Below, piece by piece: positions 51,307 through 60,149 of a stretch of DNA of 64,000 nucleotides; position 1 is the first letter of the stretch; the number at the start of each line of letters is the position of its first letter. The notes under the pieces were generated by a model that had not been told where the DNA came from, did no database searches, and saw only the letters and a list, made by a program, of their open reading frames with translations. The stretch covers positions 1 through 64,000 of the forward strand of contig NZ_JBMOUD010000017.1 in the NCBI RefSeq assembly GCF_049319665.1, written 5' to 3'. This DNA comes from JBMOUD01 sp049319665 (GTDB taxonomy: Bacteria; Pseudomonadota; Gammaproteobacteria; Enterobacterales; Enterobacteriaceae). The position numbers were made by a program, and so were the translations under genes.

Positions 51307-52133
51307 TTAATGCGCGTGAACTGTTGGCGCAGCAGAAGCGAGGTAAGCGGTTTCTGTTGGTGGATACGCGTGACATTGCTAGCTGGCAGGCGGCAACGTT
51401 ACCCGGCGCGGTCAGCCTGAATGTGTATGACTATTTTATTCCCGACAGTACTGAGCAAGGGCTGGTGGCGATGGCCGCCTCCTTTGAAGCTGCGTGGCAG
51501 CAAGTCGTGCAGCATGATAACGCGGTGCCAGTATTCTTTGAGCAGCAAGTTGGAATGCGTTCTCCACGCGGCGCATGGTTTGCCTGGTTCTGTGGCTATG
51601 AAGAGGCGTTGATCCTCGATGGTGGCCTGGATGCCTGGATCGCTGCTGGCGGGGAGCTTTTGCCGGGCCATGCGCCAAATGCCGTGGTTGCTGTGCAACA
51701 GGGTGCCGAGTTGATAGCGGATATCCGTTTAAGTCCGCTCCAGCGTCAGTGGGTAGCGACTCGGAAACAAATCGAGCAAGCTGATGGCGTGCAACAAGTG
51801 ATATTGGATGCTCGTCGGCCTAGCGAGTTTGATGGCAGTTTTGTCCATGACTGTTGTCATCGAGCCGGTAGGATCCCGGGTGCACATCTGCTGTTCTGGG
51901 AGGATATTGTAGAACAGGGGGCATTTGCTGGTGCTGATTTCATCGCCAGACGAGCCGCTGAGGCCGGGTTGCAACCACACCAGCAGATCATGATTTACTG
52001 CCATCGTGGCGCGCGTGCTGCAACCGTACTGGCGGCGTTGCGCCTGGCGGGTTATCAACATTTATCGGTGTATGTCGGGTCTTGGCATGAGTGGGCAGAA
52101 CATCATGAACTGCCGCTAAGCGTTGGCTCTTAA
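51300..52133 (+). CDS. Rhodanese-type sulfurtransferase, two domains
   Basis: A 277-residue protein with two rhodanese domains. The N-terminal one (RFLLVDTRDIASWQAATLPG) lacks the active cysteine: its loop reads FFEQQVGMRSPRGAW. The C-terminal one carries IMIYCHRGARAATVL with Cys234, the persulfide site. This inactive/active arrangement is normal in thiosulfate and mercaptopyruvate sulfurtransferases. It could take sulfur released by the desulfhydrase. It overlaps the 3' end of the convergent ATPase gene by 4 bp. Confidence 0.88.
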   Translation: MLINARELLAQQKRGKRFLLVDTRDIASWQAATLPGAVSLNVYDYFIPDSTEQGLVAMAASFEAAWQQVVQHDNAVPVFFEQQVGMRSPRGAWFAWFCGYEEALILDGGLDAWIAAGGELLPGHAPNAVVAVQQGAELIADIRLSPLQRQWVATRKQIEQADGVQQVILDARRPSEFDGSFVHDCCHRAGRIPGAHLLFWEDIVEQGAFAGADFIARRAAEAGLQPHQQIMIYCHRGARAATVLAALRLAGYQHLSVYVGSWHEWAEHHELPLSVGS

Positions 52134-53758
52134 CCCGTTTTACGCCGCTGTAGCGCCTGTTGGATATCTGGCGCGGCAGCTAATAGTTGGCGGGTGTATT
52201 CATCCTGTGGTGCATTGAGTACCTCTGAGGTACTACCGGTTTCCACCACCTTGCCGTGGTACAGCACGATAACCCGATCGCATAGCTGGCGCACTGCACC
52301 GATATCATGGCTGATAAACAGCACCGTTAATCCTAATTGCTCACGTAACTGGCTCAGCAACGCCAGAATCTGCCCGCGCACCGACAAGTCCAATGCCGAA
52401 ACGGCTTCATCTGCTACCAGTAAATCGGGTTCCAATGCGAGCGCACGAGCAATAGCTACCCGTTGACGCTGTCCGCCAGAAAATGCGCCGGGCAAACGGC
52501 TGGCATGATCGGGCTCCAGCCCGACGAGTGTGAGCAACTCGGCCACGCGTTGGGTTACTTCTCCAGCGGGTCGCAGTTTGTAAACCCGCAACGGCTCGGC
52601 TATCTGCTCGCCCACCGGGATTTTAGGGTTCAGGCTGGCATAAGGGTCTTGAAAAATAATCTGTGCACGACGCCGCAAAGCCTGTTGTTGCATCTTACTG
52701 GCGCGTTGTAGGTCAATCCCATCGAATATCACTTTGCCGCTGTCAGCTTGCACCAAGCCGATAATTGCCCGGCCCAAGGTGGTTTTACCAGAACCCGATT
52801 CGCCAATCAGACCGATAATCTCACCACGTTGGATATCGACAGTGGTGGGATATAACACTGTCTGACGGTTGGCGGGCATAAACGGCAGCCAATGTTTGTG
52901 CGGGTAACTCTTGGTTAAAGCCTGTATGCTGAGCAATGGCGTATTGCCGCTGGAAATCGGCTGGCGCGGTAGCGGTTCAGGTTGCGAAGCCTGGATCAAC
53001 TTGCGGGTATAGGCATCCTGCGGGGTGGTCATTAAAACAGGAACATCGCCGTGTTCGACGATATTTCCTTGATGCATTACATAGGCACGATCGGCGTAAC
53101 GAGCGACCAGACTGAGATCATGGGTGATCAATAGAATCCCCATATCCATCTCCCGCTGGATTTCCTGTAATAATGCCAAGATCTGCGCCTGGATCGTCAC
53201 ATCAAGCGCGGTTGTCGGTTCATCGGCGATCAACAGTGCTGGTTTACAGCTGATAGCGCTGGCGATCATCACTCGCTGGCGCATGCCGCCAGATAGCTGG
53301 TGAATATATTGTTTAGCGCGTTGGGCTGGGTTAACAATACCGACTCTGTCTAGCAGTGCGATAGCCTGCTGATGGGCTTGTTTCCAACTGAGCTGGCGGT
53401 GTCTGACCAATACCTCGGCAATCTGTTCTCCGACTTTCAGCACCGGATTCATGCTAGTCATCGGTTCTTGGAATATGGTGGCAATGCGTTGGCCACGCAC
53501 CTGTGCGGCAAACGGCTGGCCAGCGCTGGCAATCAGCTCACCTTCAAAGCGAATATCACCTTGCTGCTGCTGTACACCGCTAGGTAACAGGCCCATTAAT
53601 GCCAGTGAACTCAGTGTCTTACCCGATCCTGACTCCCCGACTAGCGCAACGATTTCACCACGTTCAACCCGAAATGAGATGCCATTAACCAGCGAAAGTC
53701 CGCCCTCAGTAGCAATGCCAAGTTGAGTAACGTCAAGTAAGTGCGCCTGTGAAGACAT
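52130..53758 (-). CDS. Peptide-type ABC importer double ATPase (DppD-DppF fusion)
   Basis: A 542-residue fusion of two ATPases. Each half has an intact Walker A (GESGSGKTLSSLA; GESGSGKTTLGRA), a signature (LSGGMRQRVMIASAI; FSGGQRQRVAIARAL) and Walker B (LLIADEPTTALD; LLVADEAVSALD). It serves the permeases at 46060 and 46922 but is on the opposite strand and convergent, so it has its own promoter. That promoter holds a second copy of the GntR palindrome. The same fused form is seen in GsiA. Confidence 0.92.
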   Translation of the reverse strand: MSSQAHLLDVTQLGIATEGGLSLVNGISFRVERGEIVALVGESGSGKTLSSLALMGLLPSGVQQQQGDIRFEGELIASAGQPFAAQVRGQRIATIFQEPMTSMNPVLKVGEQIAEVLVRHRQLSWKQAHQQAIALLDRVGIVNPAQRAKQYIHQLSGGMRQRVMIASAISCKPALLIADEPTTALDVTIQAQILALLQEIQREMDMGILLITHDLSLVARYADRAYVMHQGNIVEHGDVPVLMTTPQDAYTRKLIQASQPEPLPRQPISSGNTPLLSIQALTKSYPHKHWLPFMPANRQTVLYPTTVDIQRGEIIGLIGESGSGKTTLGRAIIGLVQADSGKVIFDGIDLQRASKMQQQALRRRAQIIFQDPYASLNPKIPVGEQIAEPLRVYKLRPAGEVTQRVAELLTLVGLEPDHASRLPGAFSGGQRQRVAIARALALEPDLLVADEAVSALDLSVRGQILALLSQLREQLGLTVLFISHDIGAVRQLCDRVIVLYHGKVVETGSTSEVLNAPQDEYTRQLLAAAPDIQQALQRRKTG

Positions 53759-53787
53759 AGAATGCAGCCTGCCGAGGAAGTATGTTG

Positions 53788-53810
53788 AGAGAATATATCC
53801 TATATTCTCT
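53788..53810. promoter_or_regulatory. Candidate GntR operator, right end of cluster
   Basis: AGAGAATATA and TATATTCTCT form a perfect 10-bp palindrome with a TCC centre, 30 bp before the ATPase gene start. Its core matches the reverse complement of 44422-44434 over 13 bases. This would let one regulator control both transcription units. Confidence 0.7.
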
Positions 53811-54011
53811 ATTCACAAGCCATAGTCATGTGCGGCTTAGGCCAGTTGGCGATGAGTTATGAGTTTTAGATCAAATGTTGAGTTTGATTGGCTGTTCATG
53901 GTCATTTCCTCTGGCCTGTATTCGTTATCTTAGCCAACAAGACAGGCTATCGAAGATCAACTCACAAGAAGCAGACCTAGATGGTTTTAAGCTTCTGGCT
54001 GAATCTTGATG

Positions 54012-54491
54012 TTATAACCCCAGCTCACTCAAACCGGGATGATCATCTGGGCGGCGTCCTAGCGGCCAGTGGAATTTTCTCTCACTCTCTTTAATCGGCA
54101 TGTCGTTGATACAGGCATAACGATTGAACATCAGCCCGTTGTCATCAAATTCCCAATTCTCATTACCATAAGAACGGAACCAGTTACCGGCATCGTCATG
54201 CCACTCATAGGCGTAACGTACGGCAATACGGTTAGCCTCTACCGCCCACAATTCTTTGATCAGGCGGTAATCCAGCTCTTTGCGCCATTTACGCGTCAAA
54301 AAAGCTTCGGCCTCGGCGCGACCATTAATAAATTCTGCTCTATTGCGCCATTGGGTATCAGGCGTATAGGCCAGCGACACCTTGGCTGCATCGCGTGAAT
54401 TCCAGCCATCTTCGGCTAAGCGAACTTTCTGGATGGCCGTCTCGCGAGTAAATGGCGGGAAAGGCGCTCTTCTTTCTGTAGGTTCAGACAT
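54012..54491 (-). CDS. DUF1348 SnoaL/NTF2-like protein
   Basis: A 159-residue protein of the DUF1348 family: FTRETAIQKVRLAEDGWNSR, RKWRKELDYRLIKELWAVE, VRYAYEWHDDAGNWFRSYGN-type segment and the tail ESERKFHWPLGRRPDDHPGL. The fold is NTF2-like. No catalytic role is established. It is directly downstream of a TetR regulator on the same strand (21-bp gap), so it is probably under its control. Confidence 0.88.
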   Translation of the reverse strand: MSEPTERRAPFPPFTRETAIQKVRLAEDGWNSRDAAKVSLAYTPDTQWRNRAEFINGRAEAEAFLTRKWRKELDYRLIKELWAVEANRIAVRYAYEWHDDAGNWFRSYGNENWEFDDNGLMFNRYACINDMPIKESERKFHWPLGRRPDDHPGLSELGL

Positions 54492-54512
54492 GTATCACCT
54501 CGAATATTTGAA

Positions 54513-55085
54513 CTAATTTATCTGACTGTTTATTAATACTTTTGCTGTCTCTTTGGCATCGTCGGCAGCGGCCGGGTTGCCCATCAACATAGCAACGGTA
54601 ATGGCCCCATCAATCAACACCAGCAATTGATTGGCCAGTGCTTGCGGTGTTTTGGCATGCGCTTTTTCGGCCAACCTTGTGATGAAACGAAGAATGTTCA
54701 CTTTATGCTCTTTGGCAATCACCCTTACTGGATGATGCGGATCTGCCGTTTCTCCTGCTGAGTTAATGAAGGCGCAACCGCGAAAGTCCTCGGTTTGGAA
54801 CCAGGATTTCAATGCGTCGAACATGGCGAGTAAGCACGCTTCTGGACTATCACTGACGCACGATGACTCTTCAAACCAACGCATCCAGCGTTTATCTCTG
54901 TGCTGCAATGCCTGAGCACACAGATCGTCTTTGTTACTGAAATAGCGATAAATAGTTTTACGCGCTATCCCGGTTTTCTTGACGATTTGTTCCATCCCGG
55001 TGGCATTGAGGCCGTGCTGGTAAATCAGCGCTTCGGCTGCATCCAGTAATCTGTCTGGTATTTCAGTGGTGTTTTTTGTGTTCAT
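54513..55085 (-). CDS. TetR/AcrR-family regulator
   Basis: A 190-residue repressor. The HTH is GLNATGMEQIVKKTGIARKT followed by IYRYFSNKDDLCAQALQHRD; the C-terminal ligand domain has a FRGCAFINSAGE segment that is common in the AcrR group of this type. It leads the TetR-DUF1348 pair and likely autoregulates. Ligand unknown. Confidence 0.88.
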   Translation of the reverse strand: MNTKNTTEIPDRLLDAAEALIYQHGLNATGMEQIVKKTGIARKTIYRYFSNKDDLCAQALQHRDKRWMRWFEESSCVSDSPEACLLAMFDALKSWFQTEDFRGCAFINSAGETADPHHPVRVIAKEHKVNILRFITRLAEKAHAKTPQALANQLLVLIDGAITVAMLMGNPAAADDAKETAKVLINSQIN

Positions 55086-55209
55086 GCGCAGATGGTAGAA
55101 TGATCATTCTACCTAGTCAATGCATCGGGTGAAAAATGCTACTGAGTTTTTGTGTTCTGAGGGTTATGAGCTGCGTTGTCGTAATGCCAACTATTTGGGA
55201 TTTCAGTCG

Positions 55210-55944
55210 TTACTTGGCCGTATTCAACAGAAAGACCACTTCGCCGCGATAGAATGGTGACGCCGCCAGGCGTTGTTGCCACTGTGTATTCCATGCGCCT
55301 TGTTGTACCAAACCAATTTTGAAGGGTAATTGCAGTTTCAGTAGCGCGGGCAAATAGTGCTCGTATTGCGTGACGGTATGTCTGCCTTGATAAGTTTGGA
55401 TCACCAGTTCATCAATCGGTAACGTATTTAACTGATTGATATTTCCAGTTTTCGCCCAGTCGAGTAACCCAGTCACACCTAGGGAATATTCCGCGGGCAG
55501 CTTGCTGCGCAGCATGGTGAGGAAAGTTGCGTATTTATCTAACTGATAAGTGGCGGCGTCAAAATCAATCTGCAAGCCAACCACCTGATTGCCTGCTTCA
55601 GCCCAGCGCGCAGGCAATCGTAAAACGTTTGCCAAGACATCGTCCGTGATATCCAGTGTAGCAACGCGCACGGTTATCCAGACCTTCGGTGCCTTGAGTT
55701 GGCTTAATGGCAGGCCTAATTTGATAAATTGCGTCGTCTGACCAACGCTAATCACTTCCCCTTGGTGGAGATAAAGCGTCTGAGCTTGTTGCAAAACAGG
55801 CTGAGCCCAAACGCCAGACCATAGCCAAAATGCCGGATAGTCATGGGCATTTACATAGCCGTTTGGTGCTCTCTCCATTGCCGAGGCAGTAGAGAGAGCA
55901 GCAATAAACACGTGTAAAAGTAATAATCGTTTCAGCAATCTCAT
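55210..55944 (-). CDS. Exported DUF3142 protein
   Basis: A 244-residue protein with a signal peptide (LLKRLLLLHVFIAALSTASA) and a body typical of DUF3142: YVNAHDYPAFWLWSGVW, VVGLQIDFDAATYQLDKYAT and LGVTGLLDWAKTG. The DFD region looks like a TIM-barrel active site of a glycosidase-like fold, but activity is unknown. It starts 1 bp after the larger exported protein, so the two are translationally coupled. Confidence 0.78.
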   Translation of the reverse strand: MRLLKRLLLLHVFIAALSTASAMERAPNGYVNAHDYPAFWLWSGVWAQPVLQQAQTLYLHQGEVISVGQTTQFIKLGLPLSQLKAPKVWITVRVATLDITDDVLANVLRLPARWAEAGNQVVGLQIDFDAATYQLDKYATFLTMLRSKLPAEYSLGVTGLLDWAKTGNINQLNTLPIDELVIQTYQGRHTVTQYEHYLPALLKLQLPFKIGLVQQGAWNTQWQQRLAASPFYRGEVVFLLNTAK

Positions 55945-55945
55945 A

Positions 55946-58138
55946 TCACCAATAATATTTGAGGCGTTGCGCCCATTGGTTGCCTTTATAATTGCTTTTC
56001 AACTGATTAAACCAGCGTTGCCTCGTTTGTTTAGCGATCTCTTGCTGGTCACAACTGTTATAACCAGAGGGTGAGAAACACATCACCGCACGATAAAGCG
56101 CGTAGCTTTTATCTTCGGGCTCTGCTTTAGGGGCGGCAATAACCTGCTGGTAATATTTCAATCGCCCGTGCATTGGATCTTGATTAAGTGCAGTGCTGGC
56201 GAGTTGATCGAGTTTGCCATTATTTCCTGATTCAACATCAATTCTGACATTGGCATTGGTCGTACGTAAAAACTCGCCGATGCAATTCAATGCGTGAGGA
56301 TCGTTCTTATTTTTAGCCAGTACTTCTACCGTTTTATCTAATGGCGCGCAAAAATATCCAGGTTCGCTACCGCTGCCATCCCAATTGAATACGCCGATAT
56401 TTACATCGTCAAAAAGCGTCTGGTCGGGCATATTTTTAATATTTTGTTGTAAGCGTTTATCGTCAATAAAACCTTGATAATCACCAACCATCAGATCTTT
56501 AAATAACAGAGTATGGAGTGCGATTGTTTTCTCTTCATCAGTTGGTGCTGATGATGCTTGTTGCTGTAAAAGCGCTTTATCTGCCAGGCTTTTAAGTACC
56601 AAGGAGCGATAACGTAAATTATTGATTGGGCTTTCTGCCGCGTAAATCTCTGACGTTTTATTCTGCTGAACTAAGGTGGTTGTCAGCATCAATTGGACAT
56701 ATTGCTGTTGATACTCATTCAGCGGCAAGCTAAGCAAGTGACGCCAATGGGATTGGGCCTCTTGCCATTTATTAAGCATGGCTAATGCGTTGCCATAGAT
56801 AATTTGCTGGCTGAAGGCGAGGATATCATCGGGTGAAAGCATCGCCGCTGGCGTAATGGCGGCAACTAATGCGGCGTAATCTTTTTGCTGGTAGAACAAC
56901 CAGGCATTGTGCATGTATTCCCAGAGTGGTAGCTGGTGAGCGTCAGTAAACATTGGTCGTTCACTCTGTAATGCCTCTTCCGTCAGTTTTGGTACAGACT
57001 CTTTTTCCAGATTGTACTTTCGCAACCATTTCATATTCTGGGTAAAGGTGAGTAAGGGAGTACCAGCAGCGCTAATAAAAGGTTGCTCTTTACTTTGATA
57101 AGGGATCTCTCGGCTGAGTAATATACGATCGCTTTCATCAATCATCGTGCCAAGTGTATTGATATCGCTTGAGGTAGATATATTGCTTTCATACAGTGAG
57201 GCTAACTGCAACCAGTCGGACAAGTACCAATAGATCCGCCGATGAAACCCACGGACTGAAGCGGCATATAGTCCATCTGGATATGTTGTTAAATAAGCCT
57301 GTGCGCGTTGTAATGCTGCGGCTCCTGCATCTTTATTGACTCGCTGTGGATCAAACATGCCGTATTCGTCGATGGCATTAACGGTGATTTGATTTAGCGC
57401 GATACGGAAAAGCATATAGTCTGCGGTTTGCGCCACCCACTTTTGTTGTGATGATAGCAGAGTGCTAAACCCCGCTTCGGCCTGAGAAAATTTGCCCTGA
57501 TAAAACAGCTCAGCATTGGCCAGATAATCTCTAAAAGCACTTACGGAGGAATCAGAGGGGGTATTTTGCAACTGGGGTAAAAATTGTGCCGCTCCTTCTT
57601 CATTCAAATAAATTTGGCTACGCCAAGAAGCCAGCAGGTGGCGATTCTCTGGTGTTAATTGCCGATCGGCCTGTAACGCAGTGAAGAACTGGCTTAATGA
57701 ATCCAAGTTGTTAGACACCTTACGGCCCTCATTTTCCGGCGTAGCGTTACTTAATGTTGCCGAATCAATACCGAGGCTAGATGCTAATATCTTGAGGGAG
57801 TTGTTCGCTTGTTGGCCCGATGTATCTGCTGAGGTTGCCTGGCCTTGCAGCTCATCTTCATTTGAAGTTTGGTTGCGATAAAGAGAAAAATCATAGTCTC
57901 GATTGCGACTTAAATCTTTTCCGGTAGAAGATAAAAGTAAAGGAAACTTCTTTTGCGCGGCGGTCAGCATCAACAAATTAATACGGGTATCATTATCGGC
58001 AGCCAGGTAAGGAACCCCACTCATCGGGCAATTGCTGTTCCAACTACAACTGATGTCATCAAAAGAAGCGAAGGCTTGCGGGCTAGCGCAATAAGCTGCT
58101 GAGGCAGCGAGGGTCAAAATGAGGTTTTTAATTTTCAT
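55946..58138 (-). CDS. Large exported protein of unknown function
   Basis: A 730-residue protein with a signal peptide (MKIKNLILTLAASAAYCASP then QAFA/S). The mature part is helical and contains many repeated helix pairs like TPR/Sel1 folds (AQAYLTTYPDGLYAASVRGF; NALAMLNKWQEAQSHWRHLL). Cysteines occur at the start (SCSWNSNCPM) and end (CFSPSGYNSCDQ), so disulfides are possible. It is cotranscribed with the DUF3142 gene. I recognise such pairs in enterobacteria but know no function. Confidence 0.72.
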   Translation of the reverse strand: MKIKNLILTLAASAAYCASPQAFASFDDISCSWNSNCPMSGVPYLAADNDTRINLLMLTAAQKKFPLLLSSTGKDLSRNRDYDFSLYRNQTSNEDELQGQATSADTSGQQANNSLKILASSLGIDSATLSNATPENEGRKVSNNLDSLSQFFTALQADRQLTPENRHLLASWRSQIYLNEEGAAQFLPQLQNTPSDSSVSAFRDYLANAELFYQGKFSQAEAGFSTLLSSQQKWVAQTADYMLFRIALNQITVNAIDEYGMFDPQRVNKDAGAAALQRAQAYLTTYPDGLYAASVRGFHRRIYWYLSDWLQLASLYESNISTSSDINTLGTMIDESDRILLSREIPYQSKEQPFISAAGTPLLTFTQNMKWLRKYNLEKESVPKLTEEALQSERPMFTDAHQLPLWEYMHNAWLFYQQKDYAALVAAITPAAMLSPDDILAFSQQIIYGNALAMLNKWQEAQSHWRHLLSLPLNEYQQQYVQLMLTTTLVQQNKTSEIYAAESPINNLRYRSLVLKSLADKALLQQQASSAPTDEEKTIALHTLLFKDLMVGDYQGFIDDKRLQQNIKNMPDQTLFDDVNIGVFNWDGSGSEPGYFCAPLDKTVEVLAKNKNDPHALNCIGEFLRTTNANVRIDVESGNNGKLDQLASTALNQDPMHGRLKYYQQVIAAPKAEPEDKSYALYRAVMCFSPSGYNSCDQQEIAKQTRQRWFNQLKSNYKGNQWAQRLKYYW

Positions 58139-58425
58139 TAACGATAATTTCCATATTAAAATAAATGAGTTACCAATAATTACCGCGAAGGTGTAGCGCT
58201 TATTCTTGTCTTCTTAGCGATGATGAAAATATCCGTTATGCTAGTACAAATATAAAAAAATGACCTGCTTATTTTAAAATCCCACCACGTTTCTGTTGTG
58301 TTTTCATCCTTACTCGTAATATCAACTTTATATATCCCTGCCATTATTTGAATAACAGCTTAGGTTGATGGAAGCATCGCGGTCATTATTCCTAGTAGAG
58401 TGGGGGCATTGAAATGGCAGGGTGT

Positions 58426-58515
58426 ATATACCCGTCATACTTCAAATTGCAGGGGGTGTTGGCGGATTGTCTCTCGATTGCCGCCTGGCTGAATCTCGAA
58501 GTCTTTTTGGTATAG
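58426..58515. repeat. Degenerate Yersinia/Serratia-type palindromic repeat
   Basis: The left end reads TATACCCGTCATACTTCA and the right end is its imperfect reverse complement (CTCGAAGTCTTTTTGGTATA), with a GC-rich middle (TTGGCGGATTGTC...GCCGCCTGGCTG). This layout matches, from memory, a short intergenic repeat common in Yersinia and Serratia chromosomes (YPAL-like). The arms are diverged, so it is likely old. Confidence 0.5.
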
Positions 58516-58546
58516 TTAGAAAAGGTTAATAGCAGGTATTCGTGAT

Positions 58547-58582
58547 AAAACAGCAACATAAATGTTGTTAAGTTGCTGTTTT
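58547..58582. terminator. Terminator after the YCII-like gene
   Basis: AAAACAGCAAC pairs with GTTGCTGTTTT, 18 bp beyond the stop of the minus-strand gene at 58601. T runs on both strands allow bidirectional use. Confidence 0.65.
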
Positions 58583-58600
58583 TATTATTCAGAGGGATGT

Positions 58601-58894
58601 TTATTGGATTAGCAAGCCAAGCGGCAGTAATGGCCCGACTTCGATTAACTCAAAGCTCAAAATATTGGCAACGCTAAGCGGCAGCGATCCCAGCAATTTC
58701 TTGGCTTCATCAAGAGAATCTACATTCATCAGAAAAATAACGCCAGGAGCATTTGGATCCAAACGGAACCAATGTTGTTCAATTTTCCCGTCGAGATATA
58801 GTTTGAGCGTTGCCGGCACTTCACTTGGCATATATTGTTGTTTTTGTTCAGGAGTAAGAGGGTTTTTGCCTGAACCGATAGCGAAAACTTTCAT
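58601..58894 (-). CDS. YCII/muconolactone isomerase-like small protein
   Basis: A 97-residue dimeric alpha/beta-barrel-type protein: MKVFAIGSGKNPLT, VPATLKLYLDGKIEQHWFRL, GVIFLMNVDSLDEAKKLL. I chose the start at 58894 because AAGGAA precedes it; the longer frame from 58924 has none. It is divergent from the GlxA-type regulator (111 bp between starts), which likely controls it. Substrate unknown; it may bind a small catabolite. Confidence 0.75.
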   Translation of the reverse strand: MKVFAIGSGKNPLTPEQKQQYMPSEVPATLKLYLDGKIEQHWFRLDPNAPGVIFLMNVDSLDEAKKLLGSLPLSVANILSFELIEVGPLLPLGLLIQ

Positions 58895-59005
58895 AGGGTG
58901 ATTCCTTTTTTTGAGCGCTAACAAGAGCGTTAGTCAGAATTAGCTTAACGATCGGGATTACAATTCTGTATAGTCGTAAACGACAACTTTAAGGTCATTT
59001 ACGCC

Positions 59006-59971
59006 ATGAAAATTGCTCTTCTTGCCTATGATGATTTATTCGATACCGGACTGACGGTAACGCTGGATGCGTTAGCCATTGCTAACAAGTTTTCTACGCG
59101 CATGACCGGTGGGGCGCCGCTGTTTGATGTCTCAATTGTTGGCGTGCGGAAAAAAGTTCTTTCGGCTCAAGGTTTTGGTATACCTGTTGAGAAAGTAACG
59201 CCGTCATTAAAACCTGATTGGGTAGTCGTACCAGCACTAACGACCAGTACCCCCGAAACGCTAATTCCCGCTCTTGAACGCAGAGATATTCGCGATGTGA
59301 AGAGCCAATTGCGAAAATGGCACGCTGAAGGTGTGCATATTGCCGCTTCGTGTATTGGTTCATTTATTTTGGCCGATGCTGGGCTACTTAGTGGACATCA
59401 AGCCACTACTACGTGGTGGCTGGCACCATTGTTTCGTCAGCGTTATCCCGATGTTTATCTCGATGAAACTCGTATGTTAGTGCCATCGGGTTCGCTAGTT
59501 ACCGCAGGTGCGGCAATGGGGCATCTTGATCTTGCCCTGTGGCTAATACGCCAGGCCAGCCCAGAACTGTCCACGGTGGTTTCGCGTTATCTACTTGCCG
59601 ATATTCGATCCGCGCAAGCACCTTATATTATTCCTAATCATTTAGCGCAGGCAGATCCGCTGATCCTACGCTTTGAACGTTGGGCACGCGATCATCTTAA
59701 GTATGGCTTTTCTTTACAGGAGGTCGCCAAAGTACTGGCAACCAGCCCTCGTACATTACAACGCCGCTGTGAAGCAGTATTAGGAAAATCACCGCTTTCT
59801 TATTTCCAAGATCTACGTGTCGAACATGCGCGCTCTTTACTGCAAGGTAGCGGTCTTGATCTCGAAACTATTGCAGCAGAAGTGGGTTACGTTGATGGGG
59901 CAACACTGCGCACTTTATTACGCCAACGTCTTGGCAGGGGCGTGCGTGAATTGCGTGATGATTTACGTTGA
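59006..59971 (+). CDS. GlxA-family regulator (DJ-1/PfpI plus AraC domain)
   Basis: A 321-residue regulator with the same architecture as that at 29276. The DJ-1/PfpI part has DDLFDTGLTVTLDALAIANK, VHIAASCIGSFILADAGLLS with the key Cys and TTTWWLAPLFRQRYP. The AraC part has LQEVAKVLATSPRTLQRRCE and LETIAAEVGYVDGATLRTLL. It is divergent from the YCII-like gene, its likely target. A perfect terminator follows at 60063. Confidence 0.87.
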   Translation: MKIALLAYDDLFDTGLTVTLDALAIANKFSTRMTGGAPLFDVSIVGVRKKVLSAQGFGIPVEKVTPSLKPDWVVVPALTTSTPETLIPALERRDIRDVKSQLRKWHAEGVHIAASCIGSFILADAGLLSGHQATTTWWLAPLFRQRYPDVYLDETRMLVPSGSLVTAGAAMGHLDLALWLIRQASPELSTVVSRYLLADIRSAQAPYIIPNHLAQADPLILRFERWARDHLKYGFSLQEVAKVLATSPRTLQRRCEAVLGKSPLSYFQDLRVEHARSLLQGSGLDLETIAAEVGYVDGATLRTLLRQRLGRGVRELRDDLR

Positions 59972-60062
59972 GGTTAGCTAGGTATGTACTTGATTGAAGC
60001 ATTCAGCGTGTTCATGGGTGACTGATAACAGAAACGTCGATTACAGTATCGCTACACTATTT

Positions 60063-60096
60063 GTAAGCCTATTCTCCCTGCGGAGAATAGGCTTAC
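60063..60096. terminator. Perfect hairpin terminator
   Basis: GTAAGCCTATTCTCC and GGAGAATAGGCTTAC form a perfect 15-bp stem with a CTGC loop and a T-rich tail on +. It lies between convergent genes (GlxA-type on +, CPBP protease on -). Confidence 0.85.
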
Positions 60097-60149
60097 TGTT
60101 TTCTAATAAAATGAATCTCGTTCTGTAACTGTCCTATCGAAACGGTTCT

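Larger units (their letters stand above)
58139..58600. other. Gap with repeat and terminator
   Basis: 462 bases between two minus-strand genes. It includes the promoter of the 730-residue protein, a degenerate palindromic repeat (58426-58515) and a hairpin (58547-58582). No gene was found. Confidence 0.55.
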
